Below are positions 54,781-64,000 of a stretch of DNA of 64,000 nt, in pieces (within the stretch, counting starts at the first letter, position 1; each line of letters starts with the position of its first letter). A program made the position numbers and the translations under genes. The notes below the pieces were generated by a model. The model ran no database searches. It was not told the DNA's origin and worked only from the letters and a program-made list of their open reading frames with translations. Source of the DNA: Saccopteryx bilineata (taxonomy: Eukaryota > Chordata > Mammalia > Chiroptera > Emballonuridae); the NCBI RefSeq assembly GCF_036850765.1, contig NC_089493.1, positions 192,652,706 to 192,716,705 of the forward strand, given 5' to 3'.

Positions 54781-55135
54781 TGTTTTTTTTTTAATTTATT
54801 TATTTTATTTTTTACAGGGACAGAGAGAGAGTCAGAGAGAGGGATAGATAGGGACAGACAGACAGGAATGGAGAGAGATGAGAAGCATCAATCATCAGTT
54901 TTTCGTTGTGACACTTTAGTTGTTCATTGATTGCTTTCTCATATGTGCCTCGACCATGGGCCGTCAGCAGATCGAGTAACCCCTTGCTGGAGCCAGCGAC
55001 CTTGGGTCCAAGCTGGTGAGCTTTTTGCTCAAGCCAGATGAGCCCACGCTCAAGCTGGTGACCTCGGGGTCTTGAACCTGGGTCCTCCGCATCCCAGTCC
55101 GATGCTCTATCCACTGCGCCACCGCCTGGTTAGGC
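54780..55135 (-). mobile_element. SINE-C copy C8
   Basis: Poly-T left, head right ending 'cgcctggttagg'. Target duplication 'acgaagtgttttt' on both sides. Confidence 0.95.
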
Positions 55136-55324
55136 ACGAAGTGTTTTTATACACTGTACTTTCACACGACTGTGTGTTACTGGAATGTGTCCAAGGGAAA
55201 TTGCCTCATGTGGAAGGGAAAGAGCTTGGCTGAGCAGAACAGAATCACTTCCCCCTAGCTTGAGCCCAGGACCCATGCAAAAAAAAAAGGGGGGGGGGAT
55301 TGTTTAACATCTTCAAAGTTCTTT

Positions 55325-55470
55325 AATTGATTCATCACATTTATTGAGTACCCACCACCTACCAGGCACTGTACTAAGGAAGAGATACTGCAGTGAACAA
55401 GACAGACAGCCCGCCCCCCCCCCACTCAAGGCCTTCCATTCTAGTGGGGAGAGGGACCATACACAAATAA
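55325..55470 (-). repeat. L2 3' end
   Basis: 'cacatttattgagtacccac', 'caggcactgtactaaggaag' and 'ccattctagtggggagaggg' are antisense L2. 55800-56110 probably continues the same copy after the SINE. Confidence 0.8.
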
Positions 55471-55578
55471 GTCTCAGGTGGTGGTGAGTACTAGGTGGAG
55501 AAATAAGGCAGAAAGAAATGTGGGACTGCCTGGGGTTGGGGCAGGACAGGGCATTCGCTAGTTTAAATGGGTTAGTGG

Positions 55579-55793
55579 GCCTGACCTGTGGTGGCGCAGT
55601 GGATAAAGTGTCGACCTGGAAATGCTGAGGTCGCCGGTTCGAAACCCTGGGCTTACCTGGTCAAGGCACATATGGGAGTTGATGCTTCCAGCTCCTCCCC
55701 CCTGTCTCTCTCTCCTCTCTCTCTCTCTTTGACTCTCTCTCTCTCTCTCCTCTCTAAAATGAATAAAGAATAAAAAAAAAAATTTAAAAAAAC
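55579..55793 (+). mobile_element. SINE-B copy B7
   Basis: Target duplication 'tttaaatgggtYagtg' on both sides. AATAAA is present in the tail. Confidence 0.95.
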
Positions 55794-55799
55794 ATTTAA

Positions 55800-56120
55800 A
55801 TGGGTCAGTGGACAGGGAATGGCCATGGAGGAGATGACTTTTGAACAGAGAGCAGAAGGAGGGTCAGTCAGTCCAGGCAGAGGGAAGCAAGAGTGAACTT
55901 GGCCTGTGCTTTAAAGAGAGACGAGTCTTCCCAGCTTGCCTGGAAGGGATGAACGAGGGGGGAGAGTGGCAGAAGATGTGATCAGAGCCATACCAGCAAG
56001 ACAAGTCACGTCAGCTCAGGTAGCCTCTGTGAAGGACATGACCTGTATTCTGAGTGAAGTGGGAGCCACAGGAGGGTTCTGAGTAGAAGACAAAAATGAC
56101 CTGATGCGTTAGAAGTTTCA
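55800..56120 (-). repeat. L2 fragment (probable)
   Basis: 'gaggagatgacttttgaaca' and 'ggcagagggaagcaagagtg' resemble antisense L2. Diverged. Confidence 0.5.
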
Positions 56121-56148
56121 CTCTGAGTTTTTAAAAGTCTAACTCCCG

Positions 56149-56487
56149 CCTAGCCGGCCGGTGGCGCAGTGAATAGAGCGTCGGACTGGGATACGGAGGA
56201 CCCAGGTTCGAGACCCCGAGGTCACCAGCTTGAGCACAGGCTCATCTGGTTTGAGCAAAAGCTCACTGGATTGAGCCCAGGGTCGCTGGCTCGAGCAGGG
56301 GGTTACTCGGACTGCTGAAGGCCTGCGGTCAAGGCATATGTGAGGGAGCAATCAATGAACAACTAAGGTGTTGCAACGCACAACGAAAAACTAATGATTG
56401 ATGCTTCTCATCTCTCCATTCCTGTCTATCTGTCCCTGTCTATCCCTCTCTCTCTCTCTCTCTCTGTCTCTGTAAAAAAAAAAAAAA
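56149..56487 (+). mobile_element. SINE-C copy C9
   Basis: The head begins 'cctagccggccggtggcgca', diverged from the others. Target duplication 'aaaagtctaactccc' on both sides. Confidence 0.95.
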
Positions 56488-56655
56488 AGTCTAACTCCCT
56501 TCCAGTCATGGCAGACCACATGATTCAGAACCAGCCTATTGCTGAGGACCAGGAAAGAGGAAAGTTAGGACCAAATATCTAAAAGTATTTCAGTTTGAAG
56601 GTACTCAAGCACTAGAAGGGCAGTGAAGAATTATAAGATCAAGATCAGGAAGAAG

Positions 56656-56976
56656 CCTGACCAGGCAGTGGTGCAGTGGATAGAGTGTCAGACTGGGATG
56701 CGGAGGACCCAGGTTCGAGACCCCGAGGTCGCCAGCTTCAGCGTGGGCTCATCTGGCTTGAGCAAAGCTCACCAGCTTGAACCCAAGGTCCCTGGCTCCA
56801 GCAAGGGGTTACTCAGTCTGCTGTAGCCCCACGGTCAAGGCACATATGAGAAAGCAATCAATGAGCAACTAAGGTGTCACAATGAAAATCTGATGATTGA
56901 TGCTTCTCATCTCTCTTCGTTCCTGTCTGTCCCTCTCTCTGACTCTTTCTCTCTGTCCTTGTAAAAAAAAAAAAAA
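56656..56976 (+). mobile_element. SINE-C copy C10
   Basis: Target duplication AAGATCAGGAAGAAG on both sides, perfect. Complete head and CT-rich end. Confidence 0.95.
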
Positions 56977-56991
56977 AGATCAGGAAGAAGA

Positions 56992-57479
56992 AAACCCAGA
57001 GGAAAAAGCAAAGTATGGGGGGCCTCTTTTCCCCAAAGGGCACCTGCCCCTGGGTGTCTGCAGGGTCTCTGAACTAGGAGACTGCAGGGCTCAGAGGTGG
57101 GGCAGAGCGTTTAATAGACTCCTGAGTCTAACGGGACAGAAGTAGAGTTCAAGGCACACCAAGAAGGAAACTGATATATCCCTAGAATTTTTTGCGTATT
57201 ACCCAAAACAGTAATCCAGAATAGGGTGCGTGGTAAATTCCCCAAGCTTTTAGTTGACCCCCCTAAAGGATACACCCTTAGAATAAGAATAAAGCAGTCC
57301 TCACAGAGCCTAAAGCCCAACTTCACGTCCTCTCAAACCATCTAAGATTGTTGATGGTTGGATTAAGATGGCCTAGAATTCCTAAGCCCCCTGCCACCTG
57401 CAATAAGTCAAATCCTTTCTAGAAGAGGATAGCACTACCTTAAGCCAAATTATCTCTAAAATTTTTCATACAAAGTGCC
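56992..57479. other. Unique DNA, no gene recognised
   Basis: No repeat or exon recognised. Confidence 0.5.
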
Positions 57480-57800
57480 TGACAATCAAAAATAACCAGG
57501 CATGTGAGGGAATGTGTTTTATTTGTTTTATTAAGTCATATTTTGATTTTTAAAAACAAGAGAAACCATAGGCAATACATATAAACACAAGAGGATCCAG
57601 ATAGGTATTGGTCACAGACATTAAAAAAAACAAAACCACACAACTGTGTTTAATATATAAAAGAATAAAATGGAAAAGTTAAGTGAAAGTTTTCTAATGA
57701 AAGATATCAAGCCACAGATTCAAAAGCATCACAAATCACAAACAATATAAATAGGAAGAAAACTACAAAGACATTATTATAAAACTGCTAAAGAAAAAAT
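57480..57800 (+). repeat. Old L1 internal fragment (probable)
   Basis: 'tcaagccacagattcaaaag' and 'aaaactacaaagacattatt' resemble internal L1. AT-rich and diverged. Confidence 0.5.
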
Positions 57801-58222
57801 GAGAGCATTATTCTAAATAAAATAAGCCAGTCAGAGACAGACTAGTACTATATGATTTCTCTCAGCTGTGAAACTTAATGAACAAAATAAACTAACAAAA
57901 TAGAAACAGACTCAGGGAACAGACTGACAGCTGTCAGAGGGGAGAGGGGTTGTGGGACTGGGTGAAGAAGGTGAAGAGATTAAGCAACACAAAACAAAAC
58001 TCATAGACACAGATGACACTGTGGTGATGACCAGAGGGGAAGGGGGGGGGATAGAAGAGGATAAAGTGGGGTAGATGGTTGGTGATAGAAAGACTTGATT
58101 TGGAGTGCTGAGCACATAACACAATCTACAGATGCTGTATTCAAGAATTCTTGAATACACCTGAAACCCATATAATTATATTAAACAATGTCACCCCAAT
58201 AAATTCCATTAAAAACAAAAAG
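57801..58222 (+). repeat. L1 3' end
   Basis: 'aataagccagtcagagacag', 'gacagctgtcagaggggaga' and the terminal 'caatgtcaccccaataaatt' followed by A-rich DNA mark a comparatively well-kept L1 3' end. Confidence 0.85.
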
Positions 58223-58225
58223 AGG

Positions 58226-58356
58226 TCTGAACTGTGGTGGCACAGTGGCTAAAGCATAGACCTAGAAAGCTGAGGTCACCAGTTCAAAACCCTGGGCTTA
58301 CCCAGTCAAGGCACATATGGGAGTTGATGCTTCCTGCTCCTCCCCCCTTGTGTCTC

Positions 58357-58402
<46 letters not shown>

Positions 58403-58484
58403 CTCACTCTCTCTTTCTCTCTCTTTCTCTCTCTCTCTCCCCTCTCTCAAATAAATAAATAAAATCCTTAAAAAAAGGAAAGAA
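58226..58484 (+). mobile_element. SINE-B copy B8
   Basis: Starts in the A-rich end of the L1. It contains an expanded (CT)n run of about 80 bp at 58361-58445 and an AATAAA tail. SINE-A copy A10 follows directly. Confidence 0.9.
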
Positions 58485-58874
58485 GCCCTGGCCGGTTGGC
58501 TCAGTGGTAGAGCGTCGGCCTGGCGTGCGGGGGACCTGGGTTCGATTCCCGGCCAGGGCACATAGGAGAAGCGCCCATTTGCTTCTCTACCCCCACCCCC
58601 TCCTTCCTCTCTGTCTCTCTCTTCCCCTCCCGCAGCCAAGGCTCCATTGGAGCAAAGATGGCCCGGGCGCTGGGGATGGCTCCTTGGCCTCTGCCCCAGG
58701 GGCTAGAGTGGCTCTGGTCTTGGCAGAGCGACCCCCCGGAGGGGCATAGCATCGCCCCCTGGTGGGCGTGCCGGGTGGATCCCGGTCGGGCGCATGCGGG
58801 AGTCTGTCTCACTGTCTCTCCCCGTTTCCAGCTTCAGAAAAATACAAAAAACAAAACAAACAAACAAAAAAAAA
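58485..58874 (+). mobile_element. SINE-A copy A10, full length
   Basis: Head intact. CTCF-like block intact at about 58750-58768. The tail is a mixed A/C run. Confidence 0.95.
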
Positions 58875-58879
58875 CTGAG

Positions 58880-59380
58880 AGGACGTGCCCTAAGATATGC
58901 ACCGTATGCAACGGTAAAAGGGCAGCTTTGGCCCCTGGCTACGAACGGACTGGCGCGCTGGTGCGGGAGCAGGCTGGGGACAGCCACGAGGCTACTGTAG
59001 GCGGCCTGTGATGGTAGCTGGACCAGAGAGGTCGTTTTCTGGAAGTGACGAGAAGTATGTATATTTTGAAAATAGTTACATTTTGAAAATGAATCTGCCT
59101 CAATTTGTAGATGATTTAAATATAGGTTATGAGAACATGGGAGGAGTCAAGGATGTCTCCAAAGTTTTTTTGTTTTTTTTTCTTGAGTTAATGGAAGGAT
59201 GAAATAGCCATTAACAAAGATAGAAAGACTGCAAGAGGTGGTTTGGGGCTAAATCAAAGGGTTTTGGAGTTGCCAGATTTGGAAATCTATTTGACAAATA
59301 AACATATCAAGGAGGCTGTCTGGATATACAAGTCTGCAGTTAGGGGGCAGGTCTGGACTGGAGATTATGACTTGATAGCT
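58880..59380. other. Unique DNA, no gene recognised
   Basis: AT-rich at 59050-59330. No repeat family assigned. Confidence 0.45.
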
Positions 59381-59398
59381 TTGATATACGTATTTCCA

Positions 59399-59533
59399 CC
59401 TGACCTGTGGTGGCGCCATGGATAAAGCGTTGACCTGGAAATGCTGAGGCCGCTGGTTCGAAACGCCGGGCTTGCCTGGTCAAGGCAGAAACGAGAAGCA
59501 ACTACTAAGAGTTGTTGAAATGAGAATAACTAC
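59399..59533 (+). mobile_element. SINE-B copy B9, short and tail-less
   Basis: Head complete, but the copy stops after about 130 bp without CT-rich body or A tail. It is still flanked by ATATACRTATTTCC on both sides. Confidence 0.8.
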
Positions 59534-59589
59534 TAATATACATATTTCCTTTTTTTCATTTTCCCCTTATAATACTGATGGTGGTGATG

Positions 59590-59780
59590 ATGATGTTAAA
59601 ATCATCAACATGTATTGTTTACTGTGTGTAGCTTACTGTGCAAAGCATTTCGTGTACATTACATATTTCATTTAATCCTGACCACTATGTAAAGCAAATG
59701 CATTCATCACTCTCTTTTCAAGGATGTGAAAACTGAGGCTTTGAGAGAAGCAACCCGCTGAGGTCATTCAGATACTAGCT
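59590..59780 (-). repeat. MIR SINE
   Basis: 'tacatatttcatttaatcct' and 'gatgtgaaaactgaggcttt' are in antisense MIR order. Confidence 0.75.
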
Positions 59781-59819
59781 GTTTTATCAGTGTTGTCCCA
59801 GGCACGCCTTTTACTCAGA

Positions 59820-59920
59820 ACCCTTGTGTAAGTACCTGCTGCTCACTAAGCCCCGGGCTGGGTCCCCAGGGGCTCAGAGGTGCACAAGGGAGGACCCTGA
59901 GTTGATAAACTCAACAACAA
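59820..59920 (-). repeat. L2-like fragment
   Basis: 'cactaagccccgggctgggt' and 'gaccctgagttgataaactc' weakly resemble antisense L2. Confidence 0.4.
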
Positions 59921-59924
59921 ACAG

Positions 59925-61300
59925 GTGGCTAGCAGCAGTCACCTGTTCACAGCCACTGGGTTGGACTTGAAATCAGGAGTTTCACATGAAAATAGATACA
60001 AATCCATGGCTTCTTTTAAAAATAGGAAGGTTGGGCAACACTGGGCTTACATTTCCACCTTGACGGGCAGCTTCCTTGGGGTGAACTTCCTTGAGGGAGG
60101 GCGGTCTTCTCAGGATCCAGTGGCCCAGTTCTCAGTTCTGACCTGCTTGGTCCCAGCGGGTGGCTGAGTTTCCAACCCTTGATTTCAGCTGTGGGGTGTA
60201 GCTAGACGCACAGACAGGGAAGTCTTAAGGGTCAAAGAAGGCTTCACTACCCTGCTCAGATTTTGAGTAGGGGAAGGTGATTTCAGCCTCAGGAATAACA
60301 TGTGCAAAAAGTAAGGGTAAGAAGAAAGAGCATATTGTGTTGGGAAAACAAGTCTCAACATGCATGAGGGACAGCAATGGCGACAGGGAGCATGATGCTG
60401 GGAATGAAGGCAGCGGTCACGACCTGCGGGGCCTTGGATTAGGGGCCTACGTGAGTCTCGCCCGGAGATTGTGACAAGTTCAGAGAGAGAGAGAGAGGCT
60501 GGAAGAGGTACTATATATTGTTTTGCAAATCAAGGTTACATATTTGTTGACCAAAGAATGAATGAATGAATACATGAATGAATGAATACATGAATGAGTA
60601 CACAAAGATCAAAGAAGGAGGCAGCAAACCTCAAGTGTCCCCTGGTGGCAGCCTTGATGAAACTTTTAAACCTGAACTTGGCAGTGTGGGACCCGACAAA
60701 GGGTTGCCCAGGGTTGGAGAGAAGGGTGGGCTGGGGGGTGGGTGTCTGTGATCCCCCATAGGACACTGGGGGGGGGCTCATTTCTTTAGGAACCAATCAC
60801 ATGACCATAACACCAACCCAGTTGCCGAAGGTCCTGGACGCCTAGCTGCCCCTCCCCAGAAAGTGTCTATTTCCTCCTCCCTGTCTCCTTGAACCAGCCC
60901 AAAGGAAGCCCACAGATTCCAGAGCCTTCCCAGGTGTGGGTAAGGAGGGGGCTCAAAGCTGAGAGGTAGGCAGGAAAGTAGGTCAGTTTGGGTGCTTCTT
61001 ACAGATGAGAGCACTGAGGCCAAGACAGGGGTACACCTTTGCGCAGTTGGCGAGGCAGGGCTGGTGGTCTCCGGACAAAGGTGACTACCAAACAAAGCTT
61101 GGCCCCAGCAGAGTACAAGCCTGGGCTGTGTGTCAGGACGGGGCAAGACAACCCACTTCTCCAGTGGGGAGGGGCGCTGTTGCAAGAGAGACAGAATGGG
61201 GACCAGCTGAGTCACAAGAGGACAATGAGCCTTTCTCAAGCCTCTGATGTGCTCAGAGGTGACCGCCTTTCCTTTAATCCTTTAAAGAGCCTTTAAAGGT
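59925..61300. other. Unique DNA, no gene recognised
   Basis: 60553-60598 is a short (AATG)n/(AATACATG)n run. There are no bat SINEs and no exon evidence. Confidence 0.5.
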
Positions 61301-61309
61301 CTTTGGAGG

Positions 61310-61440
61310 TTACTGGCCCATATTTAAACGGAGGTTTAAAGAGCTTGGTAATTTACCCACAGTAAGTCACACAGCTAAGAAGTGGCAGAGTCAGGACTTG
61401 AACTCAGGTCTAGCTGACCTGAAGTGAAGTGCTCTATCCT
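61310..61440 (-). repeat. MIR SINE
   Basis: 'agtaagtcacacagctaaga', 'gtggcagagtcaggacttg' and 'aactcaggtctagctgacc' are antisense MIR. Confidence 0.85.
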
Positions 61441-61459
61441 CTAATCTGGGAAGATTCGT

Positions 61460-61745
61460 CCCACACCTCAGGCCATTGCTCCCATCTTGGCCTGGAACCC
61501 CCTTCCCAGCACACCTCTCAAATCAGAAACTGGATTTGTAGCATTCAGGTCTTAGCGTTGCCACCTCTCAGAGAGGCCGGCCTCTCCAGTCATCAAAATC
61601 TAAAGGAGCCCCCCTTTTTATTCGGCCTCCCTTCAGCCCCGTTGTTAGCTACTAGAGTAGGAACTTTGTGTTGCACCAAAGTATCCCTAGGCAGCCTCTA
61701 AGAGTCAATATTTGATGAATGAATGTATGAATGAATGAACGGACC
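61460..61745 (+). repeat. L2 3' end
   Basis: 'ggcctggaacccccttccca' and 'cacctctcagagaggccggc' end in (TGAATGAA)n at 61715-61740, the typical L2 terminus. Confidence 0.75.
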
Positions 61746-62149
61746 TGATGTTCAGTTTTAAAGCCACAGTCAAGAAAAGGGTGGCCTTATGGTCTTTTCC
61801 TGAGCAGAGCTGATTGTGTTCACTGCAGTGCTAGCAACGTGCGTACCCTTTGTTCTGGGGAGGAGAGGGGAGCAGACATCCGTCCGGCCCCAGGGGCTGT
61901 TCTCTAACAGGGGCAGGGTCCCAGGGAAGTCCCCAGAGGTGGGCAGCCCTCCCACCTGCTCCCCAGAAGGAGACCTGCAGAGAAAAACTGCACGGGGTGA
62001 CCTGGATCCACCAGGCCGCCGGCAGGTGTGGGAAAGCGAGCCGGTCGGCGCTGGGCGGGCCGCCCCGGCGGCCCGGGCTTTGTTTGCCTCTGTGTATGGC
62101 AACCAGAAACCACCGCGGCCAGCACTTCTGCAGAACCGCCGTCTCCCGC

Positions 62150-62500
62150 CCCCCTGCGTTTTAATCTCCTATACTGATTTGTCAGCAGCAGGAAGTGACA
62201 TGACAGCTTTCCTCACAAAAGGGAAACTCCTCCGCGTTACCATGGGGATGGAGGCCACGGTGTGATCACAGATTTATATCATCTTAAAGGTGTACACATC
62301 AGGATTGCATCCTTCACGGGCGGAGGAGAGAGGGAGGGAAATGGACGCCGGAGGCTGCAAGTTCAAGGCAAATTAGCCGCGATTTGCAAAATTCCAAGGA
62401 AAGGAGAGGATGCTGTGGAGGCGTTGGGGTTGGAATTACCCTAATGGGATAATGGGTGCCTGGAAACCACAGAAAAGCATCAAGTTTGCATTGATGCCTT
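62150..62500. other. Possible conserved non-coding segment
   Basis: No repeat is recognised. It carries several transcription-factor-like words: 'ggtgtgatcacag', 'aaaggtgtacacat', 'gatttgcaaaattcc' and 'gaattaccctaatggg'. A CpG-dense patch (62030-62130) lies just upstream. Inference only. Confidence 0.3.
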
Positions 62501-62689
62501 TTCCAAGTCCTAGAATTAGAGAGCTGGGACGAGCCTCAGGCATGAGATCCATGCAAACTGGTCATTTTACGGGAAGGAAAACTGAGACCCAAGGTCGCAG
62601 GAGGTCACTAGGAGAGGGGAAAGGGATCTAGATGTTTCTCTAGGGCCCACTTTCTGCCAGGTACTTACATTCAGGATGCCACCTCCTCC

Positions 62690-62790
62690 TCCTCACAAGA
62701 GAAGCAGGTTTTATTATCTTCATTTTACATATGTGGAAACTGAGACCCAAATGGACAAATAGTTTTCCACTCCAAAATTACGTGTTAAAA
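62690..62790 (-). repeat. MIR SINE fragment
   Basis: 'ttattatcttcattttacat' and 'gtggaaactgagacccaaat' are the antisense MIR core. Confidence 0.7.
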
Positions 62791-62889
62791 CCATGGTGAC
62801 ATCTGGCTGGCTGCTGAGCTCGTCTTTTCCTCACACCCTCAAGCCGTCTTCTAGACTGAACTGGGACTTGGGTCCCCACTCCTCACAGA

Positions 62890-63110
62890 CCCAGGTTCCA
62901 ATTCTGCAAAGTCCTTGACTGGCTGTACAACCTTGAACTAGAATTAAAGGGCTGTTGCATCACCTCCCTGAGCCTCGGCTCCTTCCTCTGTACAGTAGGT
63001 GTTGCTGTTCAAGATTTCATGGGAAGGTGTGCAAAGCAGTTTGCACAGTGGCTGGCACAAAGCGCTCGCTCTGAAACTGACAGCTGGTATTACATCAGCA
63101 GTATTAAATA
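62890..63110 (+). repeat. MIR SINE
   Basis: 'gacccaggttccaattctgc', 'ctccctgagcctcggctcct' and 'agtggctggcacaaagcgc' follow the sense MIR order. Confidence 0.8.
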
Positions 63111-63179
63111 ACCCAGCTGTCTCTTTTTCAACCTCCCATTGAGAATCAAACATTTTAATAATTTAAGCATCTTTTCATC

Positions 63180-64000
63180 ATAAGGTAACATTCCTTTTTT
63201 TCCTCTAAGAAAAGCAGTTTCAGGCCAAAAGTAACATTTTCTGGAGGGCCTGAAGACCAAGGATCAGAGACATGGGGAAGGGGATTGTGACGCTGGCTCT
63301 TCCGGGGAGGAGGGTGGGGGAGGGGTGGGGAAGGGAGCGGGGGATGGAGCGCCGAGCTGGAAGAAGTAAGCGAGCTGTTTTCACTGGAGGCTCCCTTAGG
63401 CAGCCGCTGTATTTTTCCACTGCGTGGATCACAGTGGAGATTAATTTTGGTTCAGCCAGCGCCTGCCAAGCAGAAAGTGATGGCTCGGGCCCACGGGGAA
63501 GTCAGCCATGGCATCTGCCACAGACTCGAAGCCGCTGGTACATTTCCACGAAGGGAGATATTGGCAATAGTAATTTCTGGGGTTGATTGAAAAAAAAACA
63601 ACAACACTGGGTACGGTTTGTTTTGAAAGGCGTGAACACACTTGAAATCGGAAGCCCAGCTGAGGAAATGAGCTTGCCAGCCCAGGGTAAGTTCTTAGAA
63701 CTTAGAACACAGGGATCTTTCAGGCCCTGGGAGTCAGGTGGCAGATGGGGAACCGGTGGGGAAAGGTCAGGGACACCGAATCTACCTCAAGGCCTTGAAT
63801 GCTGGCGCTGGACCAGGACCACTACTCAGGGTGCTACTAGAGAAGTCAACTGGGATGTTTTCTTGCCTGCTTCCTACAACACTTTGTCCAGAAACAAATA
63901 GTGAGGACAGGAGCTAAAGGGTCAGGGATCCAGGAAGTTCACTGTTATTTAATTCAACATTATAGGCTGGATTACGAGTAAGTGATCAATTACACCTTCT
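63180..64000. other. Unique DNA, no gene recognised
   Basis: 63180-63640 has no recognisable repeat and could be conserved non-coding DNA. The rest to the window end is also unassigned. Confidence 0.4.

Noticed and set aside
1..64000. Bacterial or phage content, operons, CRISPR arrays, ribosome binding sites
   Set aside because: All repeat content is mammalian, with no dense co-oriented open frames. The tandem repeats found have no spacer architecture.

Overview
The window looks like a nuclear genomic segment of a bat (Chiroptera). The basis is repeat content. It holds about 35 copies of lineage-specific SINEs with tRNA-like heads (GCCCTGGCC..., CCTGACCTGTGGTGGCGCAGTGG..., CCTGACCAGGCGGTGGCGCAGTGG..., and the VES-like CCTGGCTGGGTAG...TTGGTTAGAGCG). 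It also holds hAT non-autonomous DNA transposons of the kind known from bats, plus old mammalian MIR, L2, L1M and MER5 copies. The SINE set reminds me of sac-winged bats (Emballonuridae), but that placement is recollection and should be tested by search.

I found no protein-coding gene, exon, functional RNA gene, CRISPR array or operon that I can support. The many short open frames lie in repeats, GC-rich unique DNA or purine/pyrimidine tracts. The segment reads as intergenic or intronic DNA, fairly GC-rich in its unique parts.

Layout. 0-6 kb: unique DNA with old MIR/L2/L1 fragments and a TG microsatellite. 6-16 kb: the first bat SINEs, a mariner-type MITE, and an L1 with an inverted 5' part. 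16-22 kb: a 0.5 kb pure purine tract, a strong CTCF-like site and a GT/GC tract. 22-30 kb: dense nested SINEs, a 23-bp minisatellite and a 187-bp inverted duplication. 30-36 kb: purine and pyrimidine tracts and two hAT elements. 38.6-40.8 kb: a stack of SINEs inserted repeatedly into one target, with a hAT nested inside. 41-47 kb: SINEs in and beside an L1. 48.7-49.1 kb: a CpG island in a SINE-poor interval. 52-59.5 kb: a second SINE/L1 cluster. 59.5-64 kb: no young SINEs, with two stretches that could be conserved non-coding DNA.

SINE labels A, B, C and V are mine. SINE-A is about 390 bp: a cloverleaf-capable tRNA head, a GC-rich body and an A tail. SINE-B is about 200 bp: a tRNA head, a CT-rich body and an AATAAA-bearing A-rich tail. 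SINE-C is about 340 bp: a tRNA head, a body of 'cttgagc...gctcatc' modules and a CT-rich end. V is VES-like. The most notable observations are a CTCF-like motif carried in the SINE-A body, the repeated use of single insertion targets, the inverted duplication at 27.5/28.9 kb and the CpG island.
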